From Phycisphaerales bacterium (lineage in GTDB: Bacteria > Planctomycetota > Phycisphaerae > Phycisphaerales > UBA1924): a DNA stretch of 38,648 bases. This document shows, in pieces, positions 27,639-36,717 of this stretch. The stretch covers positions 1 through 38,648 of the forward strand of contig JADYXW010000084.1 of the NCBI GenBank assembly GCA_020853975.1, in the 5' to 3' direction. A model generated the notes under the pieces. It saw only the letters and a list, made by a program, of their open reading frames with translations, was not told the origin of the DNA and did no database searches. The position numbers and the translations under genes were made by a program. Position 1 is the stretch's first letter. Each line of letters starts with the position of its first letter.

Positions 27639-28217
27639 GTGGGCGTTTTCTCTGACAGGCAGATCCGCGAGCGCGTCGTCATTCGGCCTTTCGAGGCCTC
27701 CGTCAAGCGCCCGGGGAAGATCAGCTTCGGAGTCTCGAGCTACGGCTACGACGTCCGCGTGGGCACGCACTTCAAGATCTTCACGCCGACAACACGCTCG
27801 GGCGATGTCGCCGTCGTCGACCCAAAGTCCTTCTCCGACGACATGATGGTCGAGGTCGACGTCGCGAAAAACCCGGCGGACCGCCAGCACGTCATCATCC
27901 CGCCCAACTCCTTCGCGCTCTGCGAGACCGTCGAATACCTCGAGATCCCGCGCGACGTGCTCGCCATCTGCGTCGGCAAGAGCACCTACGCCCGCTGCGG
28001 GCTCATCGTGAACGTCACGCCGCTCGAGCCCGAGTGGCGGGGCAAGGTCACCCTCGAAATCTCCAACACCACGCCCCTTCCCGCCCGCGTCTACGCCAAC
28101 GAGGGCGTCGCGCAGCTCATCTTCCTCAAGGCCGACGCCGTCTGCGAGATTTCCTACGCCGACAAGGGCGGCAAGTACCAGGATCAGGGCGGGCTCACGC
28201 TCCCAAAGGTTGATTAG
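27639..28217 (+). CDS. dcd: dCTP deaminase
   Basis: Dcd converts dCTP to dUTP, the precursor of dTMP. The 192-residue protein belongs to the trimeric dUTPase-like fold: SDRQIRERV at the N-terminus, [11 protein letters not shown], and the nucleotide-binding and catalytic segment [21 protein letters not shown] followed by [26 protein letters not shown]. This form resembles the proteobacterial/rickettsial type. The start is a GTG at 27639, chosen from the conserved N-terminus; GGAG lies only two bases before it, so the ribosome site is unusual. nrdJ follows 83 bases downstream on the same strand, giving a deoxynucleotide-supply pair. Confidence 0.93.
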   Translation: MGVFSDRQIRERVVIRPFEASVKRPGKISFGVSSYGYDVRVGTHFKIFTPTTRSGDVAVVDPKSFSDDMMVEVDVAKNPADRQHVIIPPNSFALCETVEYLEIPRDVLAICVGKSTYARCGLIVNVTPLEPEWRGKVTLEISNTTPLPARVYANEGVAQLIFLKADAVCEISYADKGGKYQDQGGLTLPKVD

Positions 28218-28300
28218 TCCGCGTTCGAGGACATGACGCCTCGCCGCGGCATCGGTGCGGTCCTCTCGAATCGCCACGTTTCCCCAAGGACGGCAGCAGC

Positions 28301-31300
28301 ATGAAGATCACCCGCAAGTTCACCAAGGCCGGTTCCGACCCCTTCGCCTCCGTCACCTGGGCCAAGCGGTCTTCCAAGATCACCAACCCCGATGGCTCGG
28401 TCGTCTTCGAGATGAAAGACGCCGAGATGCCCGAGCAGTGGTCCCAGCTCGCCGTGGACATCATGGTGAGCAAGTACTTCCGCAAGGCGGGCATTCCCGT
28501 GCGCGACGCGGCGGGCAAGCCCGTGGTCGGCGCGGACGGCAAGCCCGTCACCCGGGGCGAGAAGTCCGCGCGCGAGGTCATCCACCGCCTCGCGGGCTGC
28601 TGGAGGTTCTGGGGAGAGACCAACGGCTACTTCGACTCCAAGGACGATGCCCAGGCTTTCTACGACGAGCTCGCGTACATGATGGTCCACCAGATGTGCG
28701 CGCCCAACAGCCCCCAGTGGTTCAACACCGGGCTGAACTTCGCCTACGGCATCTCGGGCCCCGCGCAGGGCCACTGGATCGTGGACCCCAAGACCGGCGT
28801 GCCCGCGCTCGCCGACGACGCCTACAGCCACCCCCAGCCACACGCCTGCTTCATCCAGAGCGTCAGCGATGACCTGGTGAATGAGGGCGGCATCATGGAC
28901 CTGTGGGTCCGCGAGGCCCGGCTCTTCAAGTATGGCTCCGGCACCGGCACCAACTTCAGCAACCTCCGTGGCGAAGGCGAGAAGCTCAGCGGCGGGGGTC
29001 GCTCCAGCGGGCTCATGTCCTGGCTCCGCATCGGCGACCGCGCCGCCAGCGCCATCAAGAGCGGCGGGACTACGCGCCGCGCTGCCAAGATGGTCTGCCT
29101 CGACATGGACCACCCCGACATCGCCGAGTTCGTCGATTGGAAGGTCCGCGAGGAGATCAAGGTTCAGGCGATGGTCGAGGGCCTCAGGGCCCTCAAGAAG
29201 CACGACCCCGCCCTCGCGGCCCAGTGCGACGAGTTCAAGCTCACACTCGACTACGACTTCAACGGCGAGGCCTATCAGACCGTCGCGGGCCAGAACAGCA
29301 ATAACTCGGTGCGCATCCCCGACCGCTTCTTCGACGCCCTCGACCAGGATGCGACGTGGGACACCACCTCCCGCACCACGGGCAAGGTGGCCAAGACGCT
29401 GGCGGCGTCGGCCCTGTGGGACAAGATCGGCTACGCCGCGTGGCGCTGCGCCGACCCGGGCGTGCAGTTCGACACCACGATCAACGCCTGGCACACGTGC
29501 CCGAGCGCGGGACGCATCAACGCCAGCAACCCGTGCAGCGAGTACATGTTCCTGGACAACACGGCGTGCAACCTGGCCTCGCTGAACGTCCTGAAGTTCT
29601 ACGACGCGGGAACGCGGACCTTCGACGTCGCCTCGTTCGAGCACGGCGTGGACCTGTGGACCATGGTGCTGGAGATCAGCGTCCTCATGGCCGCGTTCCC
29701 CAGCCGCGACATCGCGGAGCTGTCCCACCGCTTCCGCACGCTGGGCCTGGGCTACGCGAACCTCGGCGCCATGCTCATGCAGGCGGGCATCCCCTACGAC
29801 AGCGAGGCGGCGCTGGCGGCGTGCGCGTGCCTGACGGCGATCCTCACGGGCCGCTCGTACCGCATGTCGGCGCTCATGGCGCAGCAGCTCGGGGCCTTCC
29901 CGGGCTATGAGGCGGACGCGACCAACATGCTCCGCGTCGTCCGCAACCACCGGCGCGCCGCGCTGGGCGTGGCCCGTGACAGCGGCGCGTACGAGAACCT
30001 CCGCATCGCGCCCGTGCCGATCGATCACTCGCTCATCCACGCGGGCGGGCTGCGCCTCGCGAACGCCGAGGCCCTGCTCACGCACGCCGTCACCGCGTGG
30101 GACGAGGCCCTGACCCTGGGCGAGACGCACGGCTATCGCAACGCCCAGACCACGGTCATCGCCCCCACCGGCACCATCGGCCTCCTGATGGACTGCGACA
30201 CCACGGGCGTCGAGCCCGACTTCGCGCTCGTGAAGTTCAAGAAGCTGGCGGGTGGCGGCTACTTCAAGATCGCCAACGAGTCCGTCCGCCCGGCGCTCAA
30301 GGCCCTGGGCTACTCCGATGCGCACACCCGCGACATCATGGCGTACCTGCTGGGGGAGCTCTCGCTCGAGGTGCCCATCCCGGGGCAGCCCGGCATCACC
30401 CTCGGCACCTTCCTCCGCAGCAAGGGGCTCCCGGAGGCCGATCTCCGCGCCATCTCCGAGCAGCTCCCCGGCACGTTCGAGCTCTCTTTCGCCTTCGCGG
30501 GCTTTGCACTCTCCGAGGGCGCGCTGCGGGGCTGTGGAGTGGACCCCGCCAAGGCCAAGGCCGATCCCAACTTCAACCTCCTCGCGCACCTCGGCCTCTC
30601 GGCCTCTCAGATCGACGCGCTCAACACCAAGGTCTGCGGCACCAGCACCGTCGAGGGTGCCCCGCACCTCAAGGCCGAGCACCTGCCCGTCTTTGACTGC
30701 GCCAACAAGTGCGGCAAGCTGGGCAAGCGATTCATCGCCGCCGAGGGCCACATCCGCATGATGGCCGCCTGCCAGCCCTTCATCAGCGGGGCGATCTCCA
30801 AGACCATCAACCTGCCCAACGAGGCAACGGTCGCGGACATCAAGTCCTGCTACCGCCTGTCGTGGGAGCTGGGCCTGAAGGCCAATGCGCTCTACCGCGA
30901 CGGGTGCAAGCTCAGCCAGCCCCTCTCCGCCACCACCGACGAGGCCAGGAAGGAGTCAGGCCGTGAGGACGCCTCGGGAAAAGCACCGCCCGCCCCGGCG
31001 GCGATCCAGGTTGCCGAGGCCAAGCCTGTGGTGGTTGAGGCCCCGCGCCCGAAGCGCCGCCGCCTCCCCGACACACGCCGCTCCATCACCCACCGCTTCA
31101 ACATCGCGGGTCACGAGGGCTACCTCACGGTCGGGCTCTACGAGGATGGCCAGCCCGGCGAGCTCTTCATCACCATGAGCAAGGAAGGCTCGACCATCGG
31201 CGGGCTCATGGACAGCCTGGGCACCGCCACCAGCGTGGCCCTGCAGTACGGCGTTCCTGTCAAGAGCCTGGTCGACAAGTTCAGCCACCAGCGCTTCGAG

Positions 31301-31675
31301 CCCGCGGGCATGACGGAGAACCGCGACATCCCCTTCGCCAAGAGCCTGGTGGACTACATCTTCCGCTGGATGGGCATGCAGTTCATCCAGGGCTACCGCG
31401 AGCAGCACTCGCCCCAGCAGCCGGCACCCGAGCCTGTCTCCCGGCCCGTCGCAGAGCCCCGCGCCGCCATCACCAAGGCCGAGGCGGTGGTGCACATCGT
31501 GGAGCGAACTACGGAGATCGACGTCGTCGCCCGCCAGCGGACAAGCCCGCTGGGCGACTCCCTCGCCGAAGCGCAGAGCGACGCACCCGCCTGCGACGTC
31601 TGCGGCAATGTCACGGTCCGCAGCGGCACCTGTTACAAGTGCCTGAACTGCGGCAACAGCCTCGGGTGCAGTTGA
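28301..31675 (+). CDS. nrdJ: Adenosylcobalamin-dependent (class II) ribonucleoside reductase
   Basis: The enzyme reduces ribonucleotides to deoxyribonucleotides using an adenosylcobalamin-derived radical, so it works with or without oxygen. At 1124 residues it is a long class II form. Cys183 (ACFIQS) is a likely redox cysteine, and the active-site motif is Asn410-Pro-Cys412-Ser-Glu414 (NPCSE), followed by DNTACNLASLNV. ATVIAPTGTIG-type sequence (TTVIAPTGTIGLLMDCDTTG) and GAISKTINLP are also typical. A variable linker near 890-930 leads to a conserved extension. The last 30 residues hold a Cys-rich element (CDVC, CYKC, CGNSLGC) for zinc or for relaying reducing equivalents. AAGGA lies ten bases before the ATG. 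No B12 riboswitch was recognised upstream. Confidence 0.95.
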   Translation: MKITRKFTKAGSDPFASVTWAKRSSKITNPDGSVVFEMKDAEMPEQWSQLAVDIMVSKYFRKAGIPVRDAAGKPVVGADGKPVTRGEKSAREVIHRLAGCWRFWGETNGYFDSKDDAQAFYDELAYMMVHQMCAPNSPQWFNTGLNFAYGISGPAQGHWIVDPKTGVPALADDAYSHPQPHACFIQSVSDDLVNEGGIMDLWVREARLFKYGSGTGTNFSNLRGEGEKLSGGGRSSGLMSWLRIGDRAASAIKSGGTTRRAAKMVCLDMDHPDIAEFVDWKVREEIKVQAMVEGLRALKKHDPALAAQCDEFKLTLDYDFNGEAYQTVAGQNSNNSVRIPDRFFDALDQDATWDTTSRTTGKVAKTLAASALWDKIGYAAWRCADPGVQFDTTINAWHTCPSAGRINASNPCSEYMFLDNTACNLASLNVLKFYDAGTRTFDVASFEHGVDLWTMVLEISVLMAAFPSRDIAELSHRFRTLGLGYANLGAMLMQAGIPYDSEAALAACACLTAILTGRSYRMSALMAQQLGAFPGYEADATNMLRVVRNHRRAALGVARDSGAYENLRIAPVPIDHSLIHAGGLRLANAEALLTHAVTAWDEALTLGETHGYRNAQTTVIAPTGTIGLLMDCDTTGVEPDFALVKFKKLAGGGYFKIANESVRPALKALGYSDAHTRDIMAYLLGELSLEVPIPGQPGITLGTFLRSKGLPEADLRAISEQLPGTFELSFAFAGFALSEGALRGCGVDPAKAKADPNFNLLAHLGLSASQIDALNTKVCGTSTVEGAPHLKAEHLPVFDCANKCGKLGKRFIAAEGHIRMMAACQPFISGAISKTINLPNEATVADIKSCYRLSWELGLKANALYRDGCKLSQPLSATTDEARKESGREDASGKAPPAPAAIQVAEAKPVVVEAPRPKRRRLPDTRRSITHRFNIAGHEGYLTVGLYEDGQPGELFITMSKEGSTIGGLMDSLGTATSVALQYGVPVKSLVDKFSHQRFEPAGMTENRDIPFAKSLVDYIFRWMGMQFIQGYREQHSPQQPAPEPVSRPVAEPRAAITKAEAVVHIVERTTEIDVVARQRTSPLGDSLAEAQSDAPACDVCGNVTVRSGTCYKCLNCGNSLGCS

Positions 31676-32037
31676 ACAGGTCCGGGTGCGTTGTGAGAGG
31701 TTGTGAGCCGGGCGGTGCTCGTGGCGCCGACCCGAGGAGGAAACAAGGCCGGTGGGACGGATGCCCGCCGGGGAGCGGCTGATCGAGGATCGACGCCGCT
31801 CCGACCCTCGGTCCCTTTCGACCAGTGAGGCGCAGCGACCGCGCAGGATCAGGACGAACCGCCGCACAGGCGGCACGCCACGGAGGTCAGAGAAGACCGC
31901 TCAGCCAGGGGACCCGGCGCCAGACAGCCGCTCGGCCCAACCTCTCCCAACGCACCCTGTCACCCGGGCTCGGGTTGCCCACCATGCCGTCCACCACGGC
32001 ATTTGCTCGATCACGAGCGGCGACCCGACCCACCCAG
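31676..32037 (+). ncRNA. Candidate structured RNA after nrdJ (or long 3' UTR)
   Basis: This gap has no supported gene but contains several perfect short hairpins: 31772-31779/31795-31802 (8 bp, with an inner GATC pair), 31859-31863/31869-31873 (5 bp), 31984-31990/31996-32002 (7 bp) and 32005-32009/32014-32018 (5 bp). GAGCCGGG near 31703 can pair with CCCGGGCTC near 31967 if one base bulges. An intrinsic terminator follows. The conserved cores of RNase P RNA, tmRNA and SRP RNA were not found. It may be a small RNA or only a structured 3' UTR. Orientation is inferred from the terminator. Confidence 0.25.
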
Positions 32038-32072
32038 ACCCCCGGGTCCACCCCCCGGGGGTTTCTTCTTTT
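32038..32072 (+). terminator. Intrinsic terminator of the nrdJ unit
   Basis: A perfect 9-bp stem (32038-32046 with 32054-32062) with a seven-base loop is followed by a T-rich tract (TTTCTTCTTTT). The tract runs into the stop codon of the opposing flavin reductase-like gene. On the minus strand no T-run follows the stem, so it works for the plus strand. Confidence 0.8.
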
Positions 32073-32701
32073 CAGCCCCGCCCCATCCGCTGCTCGAAAC
32101 GCTCCCGCGTCGTGCAATAGGTGAGCCCGCCCATGCGCCCCACCGTGTCCAGCACCGATGGGTCGATGTGCAGCCTCTCGTTGATCGCGCCGTCACGCAC
32201 GTGCACGCGGACGACCCGCCCGATGACGATGTTCCCGCCCCCGGCCGCCCCGGGGTTTGTCCGGATCACCTGCCGGGTGACGCACTCGTACGCCAGCGGG
32301 GACTCCGCAACGCGGGGCGGGGTCACCGCGGCGCTGGGCGTGGGCGTCAGGCCTGTCAGGTCAAACTCGCTCTCCTCGGGCGAGAGCGGCTCCGCCGCGA
32401 GCGCCGCCCGCCCCGCGAGCGCGTGGGGCACGACGCACACGACAAACTCTCCCGTCCCGCCCTCGGGGCGGGGCTTGCAGTTGCGCAGCGTGTCCTTCTC
32501 CTCACCCCGATCGTTGTTGGCCGGGCAGAAGAGCAGCGTCATGGGGTTGCTCCCGACGCCCGCGAAGAACGAGAAGGGCGCGAGGTTGAGCACGCCGGCG
32601 GGCGACACCGTCGAGACCAGCGCGATAGGCCGGGGCGTGATGCCCCCGATGAGCAGCTTGTAGCGGTCCGGCTGAGAGAGCGCCGCGGGGTCAAAGTCCA
32701 T
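32072..32701 (-). CDS. Flavin reductase-like FMN-binding protein
   Basis: 209 residues of the flavin reductase / DIM6-NTAB split-barrel family. The N-terminal segment KLLIGGITPRPIALVSTVSPAGVLNLAPFSFFAGVGSNPMTLLF is the typical FMN-binding pattern, followed by KDTLRN and a TGEFVV strand. Members reduce free flavin or carry FMN with unknown partners; the substrate here is not known. The ATG at 32701 agrees with the conserved start but has no clear ribosome site. The gene follows the large lipoprotein by 46 bases and may be the last gene of a three-gene unit with moxR. Its stop codon overlaps the T-tract of the terminator serving nrdJ. Confidence 0.85.
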   Translation of the reverse strand: MDFDPAALSQPDRYKLLIGGITPRPIALVSTVSPAGVLNLAPFSFFAGVGSNPMTLLFCPANNDRGEEKDTLRNCKPRPEGGTGEFVVCVVPHALAGRAALAAEPLSPEESEFDLTGLTPTPSAAVTPPRVAESPLAYECVTRQVIRTNPGAAGGGNIVIGRVVRVHVRDGAINERLHIDPSVLDTVGRMGGLTYCTTRERFEQRMGRG

Positions 32702-32747
32702 TCGCCAGCGTATTCAGCCGGCGCGGGCACCCCGGTCCATCCATCGA

Positions 32748-34532
32748 TCAGGGTGGTTGCTCGCCGGGGGACGCCCAGGCACGAGTGTCCAGCGCGCCCC
32801 GCGCGGGCGCGTCCTGCCAGGGGAGCATCGCGCGGGGCCAACTGCTGCGGCGCCCGATCGCGTCCATCCGCACGACGCCGATCCGCACAAGGCCGTCTTT
32901 CTCGACTGCGCCAGGGGGCAGGGGGAGTCGGAACGTCCACCGGTCCGCGCCCCGCTGCACCTGCGCGCCCGTCGCCGGGGGCAGCAGCTCCGGAACGCCG
33001 GTCGTTCCCACTCCCACGGGCAAGAACTCCGACTCGCCCAGCTCTGAAATGCGCACCACCGCCACCGGGCGCTCGACGGGCCCGAAATACACTCGTACCT
33101 CTTCGGCGAGCCCCTCCGCGTTGCGCCCCAGCACGCGGCACTCGCCGTACAGCTCCCACGCGCGGGAGCGCGACGCGGGCGGCTCTGCCCCGGGGGGCAT
33201 CGCGGGCTTGTGGAGCAGGCACGCCGCGGGCCAGGCCGCCTCCATCACCTCTCCCCGTTGCCACGCGTCGAGCGTCAGGTCCGCGGCAAAGGGCCCCAGA
33301 TGCGTGCCGGGCGGCTCCACGGGCAAGGGCCGGGACATGGCGGTTAGAGTCCGCTGCCAGCGGCCCGCGTGCACCTCCACCGGCGCAAACAGCACAGCCG
33401 GGTCAACGCGTGGCGGAACCACCAGCCTGAGCGAGCGATACGGCGGCAGCTCGCGGAGTTCCGGCGTCTGTCCCTCGACGCCCGCCCATGCGAGCGTGGC
33501 ACGGTCGAACACCGAGACCACCGCCGCCGTCGCGAGGACGCGCGTCCGTGACGCGTCCAGGATTGCTCCGTCGTCCTCGATCCACGCAACGGCGGGAGGC
33601 TGAGCCGCGAGCCAGGCCTCGGCGACCGCAGCGATTGTCGGGTCCTTTGCGAGCGGGTCGAGCAATCTCGAGGCCAGCGCCTCCAGGTCCGCGAGGTCCA
33701 AAGGCCAGGCCGGTGCGAACTGGCCATCGCCGAACTCCACCACGGCAGCGAGGCGCCTCTTCAGCCGCCACGCCAGGTCCGCGTCGATGCCCCAGATGCG
33801 CAGCATCACGGCCCGCCAGCGACTCTCGTTCTGACGCGCGAGGGCCTCCACCTCGTCGCTCTCGAAGCTTGCCGAGGGCACCCGCCCGGGGTCGTCCTCC
33901 GGGCACAGGCCGTCCGCGATCAGGTGCCACCTCCAGCGCGTCCGCGGGTCACGCTGCTCCCCGGCAAATCTGGGCGACAGCACCACGGACGGAGGCAGCG
34001 CCGGATCACGCGCGGGCTTCCACGGGCTGTCGTCGTCGGCGTGGGGCGCGCGGGGCAGCGTTCTGCCGTCGCTGATCCACTGCACCGCGACACGTCGCCC
34101 GGCCAGGTCCATCCATACGCCGCTCGCATCCGCGGGAGTCTCGATCACCGCCGCCCATTCCGCGGCGCCTCGCACCTGCGACACCGCGCTGCCGCTGGTC
34201 CACTGGCCGGCGTCGGGCAGCCAGCCGGCCCGCGATTCCGCGACGGGCATCGCTCGGGCGATCACAACTACCCGCGTCGGGATGGCCCGCCCTCCCTCCA
34301 GCACGCAGCGCAGGTCTTCGTCGGGCTGGGCGCTCCCCAGTGGCACCACCGCAACGCCCCCGGGCACGAGATCAAGCCTCGGAGCCGAGAGGTCCGGCGT
34401 CGGCATCGGCCCCGCGGGCGATGAACCCGCCCCGCCCCCGCCGGCACAGCCCCCCAGCGCCGCGCCCAGCCCCGCGGCGAGCCCGGCCACCAGTACGCCC
34501 GCGCACGAAAACCGGGCGGCACTCCGGATCAC
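32748..34532 (-). CDS. Large lipoprotein of unknown function beside MoxR
   Basis: 594 residues with a lipoprotein signal (hydrophobic stretch ending ALGGC, then AGGGGAGSSP). The rest is polar with no family I recognise. Segments such as RRVAVQWISDGRTLP, RWRAVMLRIWGIDADLAWRLKRRLAAVVEFGDGQF and VEVHAGRWQRTL look like a folded extracytoplasmic protein, perhaps with beta-sandwich parts. It starts with GTG at 34532 in a GTGA overlap with the moxR stop, so the two are probably co-translated. This suggests that the lipoprotein is a client or partner of the MoxR ATPase, but they would lie on opposite sides of the membrane, so the link may be indirect. The usual DUF58 and VWA companions are missing. 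Confidence 0.75.
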   Translation of the reverse strand: MIRSAARFSCAGVLVAGLAAGLGAALGGCAGGGGAGSSPAGPMPTPDLSAPRLDLVPGGVAVVPLGSAQPDEDLRCVLEGGRAIPTRVVVIARAMPVAESRAGWLPDAGQWTSGSAVSQVRGAAEWAAVIETPADASGVWMDLAGRRVAVQWISDGRTLPRAPHADDDSPWKPARDPALPPSVVLSPRFAGEQRDPRTRWRWHLIADGLCPEDDPGRVPSASFESDEVEALARQNESRWRAVMLRIWGIDADLAWRLKRRLAAVVEFGDGQFAPAWPLDLADLEALASRLLDPLAKDPTIAAVAEAWLAAQPPAVAWIEDDGAILDASRTRVLATAAVVSVFDRATLAWAGVEGQTPELRELPPYRSLRLVVPPRVDPAVLFAPVEVHAGRWQRTLTAMSRPLPVEPPGTHLGPFAADLTLDAWQRGEVMEAAWPAACLLHKPAMPPGAEPPASRSRAWELYGECRVLGRNAEGLAEEVRVYFGPVERPVAVVRISELGESEFLPVGVGTTGVPELLPPATGAQVQRGADRWTFRLPLPPGAVEKDGLVRIGVVRMDAIGRRSSWPRAMLPWQDAPARGALDTRAWASPGEQPP

Positions 34533-35548
34533 GGGGCCTCCACCGGCATCGTTGCCAGCACGTTCTCGATCACCTGCTCAGGCCCCACGCCCTCCGCGTG
34601 CGACTCGAAGTTCATGATGAGCCGGTGACGCAGCGCCGGGGGCGCCGCCTCACGCACGTCCTCGATCGATACATTCCATCGACCCTGCACGAGCGCCCGG
34701 CACTTCCCCGCCAGCAGCAGCGCCTGCGCCGCACGGGGCGAGGCCCCGAGCCTCACGTACTTGCCCACCATGGGTGTGGCGAATGCCTCACCGGGGTGCG
34801 TCGCGAGCGTCAGCCTCACGGCGTAGTCCGTCACGTGAGACGCCACCGGCACCATCCGAACCAGCCTCGCGTGCTCCAGAATTCGCGCCGCGTCGAGCAC
34901 GGGCGAAGCCGCCGGAGCCTCGGCCGTGGTCGTCCGCCTCAGGATCTCCGCCAGGTCCGCGCGGCCCGGGGGCCTCACCAGCACCTTGAAGAAGAACCGG
35001 TCGAGCTGCGCCTCGGGCAGCGGGTAGGTTCCCTCCTGCTCGACGGGGTTCTGCGTCGCCATCACCAGGAACGGTGCCGGGAGCACGTGGGTCGTGCCAC
35101 CCACGGTCACGCTCCGCTCCTGCATCGCTTCAAGCAGCGCGCTCTGCGTCTTGGGCGTGGCGCGGTTGATCTCGTCCGCCAGCACGATCTGCGCGAAGAT
35201 GGGCCCGGGCTGGAAGACAAAGCGCCGCTCGCGCCCCGCCGCCCCGTCGCGCTCGCTCACCACGGTCGTGCCGGTCACGTCCGCGGGCATCAGATCCGGC
35301 GTGAACTGCACCCGCGAGAACGAGAGCGAGAGAGAGCCCGCCAGCGTCCGTACGAGCAGCGTCTTGCCGATGCCCGGGACGCCCTCGAGCAGCACGTGCC
35401 CGCCCACCATCAGGCACATCAGCACGTTCGAGACCACGTCCGCCTGCCCGACCACCACGCGGCCCACCTGGTCGCGCACCGAGGCGAAGTCTGTCCGGAA
35501 CTGATCCGCGCGAGCCGCGAGTTCCTGTGGCGTGTGTGCGTCGCCCAT
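34529..35548 (-). CDS. MoxR family AAA+ ATPase
   Basis: 339 residues. MoxR ATPases act as chaperones in maturation or activation of partner complexes. Walker A is GVPGIGKT at residues 56-63, Walker B is IVLADEINRA, sensor 1 is VMATQNPVEQEGTYPLPEAQLDRF, and the sensor 2 region is SPRAAQALLLAGKCRAL. These are the standard MoxR motifs and the length is normal. The gene starts at 35548, 80 bases from the divergent SMP-30-like gene, and its stop overlaps the start of the lipoprotein gene. In many bacteria moxR is followed by DUF58 and VWA genes, which are absent here. Confidence 0.94.
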   Translation of the reverse strand: MGDAHTPQELAARADQFRTDFASVRDQVGRVVVGQADVVSNVLMCLMVGGHVLLEGVPGIGKTLLVRTLAGSLSLSFSRVQFTPDLMPADVTGTTVVSERDGAAGRERRFVFQPGPIFAQIVLADEINRATPKTQSALLEAMQERSVTVGGTTHVLPAPFLVMATQNPVEQEGTYPLPEAQLDRFFFKVLVRPPGRADLAEILRRTTTAEAPAASPVLDAARILEHARLVRMVPVASHVTDYAVRLTLATHPGEAFATPMVGKYVRLGASPRAAQALLLAGKCRALVQGRWNVSIEDVREAAPPALRHRLIMNFESHAEGVGPEQVIENVLATMPVEAP

Positions 35549-35628
35549 GCGGAGGGCATCGTACTCCCCGATGTACGGTCCCCGCGTAGGCTTGCTGGAC
35601 GCAACCCACGCCCTTCCCGGAGTTTCTC

Positions 35629-36660
35629 ATGCTCGTCTCGCTCCCGCTGGTCCTCACGCTCCTCGCCGCTTCACCCGTGCAGCCCGAGACCGCCAAGCCT
35701 GCCGCCGCGGCCCAGCCCGCGCTTCCGACGCCGCCAGGCCCCGGCGCGTTCTTCGAGCATGCAGAGACAAAGGTCATCGGCAAGGGTTACGCCTTCACCG
35801 AAGGCCCCTGCTGGGTGCCCGCCAAGGGCGCCTCCAAGGGCTTCTTCCTCTTCTGCGACGTCCCAGCGAGTACGGTCCTCCGCTGGAATGCGGGCGACGA
35901 CACGCCAACGCCCTTCCGCACGCCTTCGGGCAAGGCTCTCGGCACCGCCATCGACGCCGTGGGCAACCTCTACTTCGCCGAGTGCGAGGGCCGCCAGATC
36001 ACCCGCGTCGAGCTCAAGGAAGGCCAGCCCCAGGCTCCCGCGGTGCTCGCCTCGAAGATCGACGGCAAGCGTCTCAACGCCACCAACGATCTGGTCGTCG
36101 CCTCCGATGGCTCCGTCCTTTTCACCGATCCCTCCTTCTTTACCGCCAAGAAGGACCTTGAGCTTGAAAAGCTCGCCTCCCACCGCATCGCCAGGGACGG
36201 CTCCATCACCCTCATCACCGACACCCTCCGCGCCCCCAACGGCATCGCCCTCTCCCTCGATGAAAAGGCTGTCTTCATCAACGACTTCGGCGGGGGCAAG
36301 ATCGTCCGCGTCGACATCAACCCCGACGGCTCTTTCGCGGCGCCCGTCACCTTCGCCGACCTTCGGGCTCTCGCCAAGGCCCATGGCCTGCCCGAGCGGG
36401 GCAATGCCGACGGCCTGAGGCTCGACGCCGTTGGCAACATCTACACCACCGGGCCCGGCGGCATCCTCGTCCTCTCACCCAAGGGTGAACTCCTCGCCAA
36501 CCTGCCGGTCCCGGGCGCGTCAAACCTGGCCTTCGGGGGTGAGGACGGGAAGACGCTGATTATCACAGCGGGGGGGTCGGTCCTCAGCATCCGAACCACG
36601 CACGCCGGCGCGCCGTGGCAGAAGGCTGGAACGGATCCAAAGCCCGCCGCCGCGCCCTGA
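35629..36660 (+). CDS. Secreted SMP-30/gluconolactonase-like beta-propeller protein
   Basis: 343 residues with a signal peptide (MLVSLPLVLTLLAASPVQ) and a Pro/Ala-rich linker before a six-bladed propeller of the SMP-30/gluconolactonase family. Expected metal-site residues can be seen: Glu in AFTEGPCW, Asn in ATNDLVV, Asn in RAPNGIALS and Asp in GNADGLRLDAVGN. The family hydrolyses sugar lactones or related esters, and the exact substrate is unknown. CGGAG lies six bases before the ATG at 35629. A GC palindrome without a T-run follows the stop. The gene appears to be a single unit divergent from moxR. Confidence 0.88.
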   Translation: MLVSLPLVLTLLAASPVQPETAKPAAAAQPALPTPPGPGAFFEHAETKVIGKGYAFTEGPCWVPAKGASKGFFLFCDVPASTVLRWNAGDDTPTPFRTPSGKALGTAIDAVGNLYFAECEGRQITRVELKEGQPQAPAVLASKIDGKRLNATNDLVVASDGSVLFTDPSFFTAKKDLELEKLASHRIARDGSITLITDTLRAPNGIALSLDEKAVFINDFGGGKIVRVDINPDGSFAAPVTFADLRALAKAHGLPERGNADGLRLDAVGNIYTTGPGGILVLSPKGELLANLPVPGASNLAFGGEDGKTLIITAGGSVLSIRTTHAGAPWQKAGTDPKPAAAP

Positions 36661-36717
36661 CCGCTCTCTCAGCACGCCCCGCGCGGGGCCGTCGCTACCA
36701 TCCGCCGGGAGGTCACC

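Noticed and set aside
28214..30751. Long minus-strand open frame antisense to nrdJ
   Set aside because: Its composition is that of an antisense shadow, and the opposite strand encodes all the class II reductase motifs.
31676..32072. RNase P RNA, tmRNA or SRP RNA in the spacer after nrdJ
   Set aside because: The length would suit RNase P RNA, but GAGGAAAGTCC, ACAGAA and GGCTTA-type core segments are absent; there is no tRNA-like end for tmRNA and no SRP domain IV loop.
36620..36710. Terminator at the GC palindrome after the SMP-30-like gene
   Set aside because: GCCCCGCGCGGGGC has no proper loop and no T-run follows.
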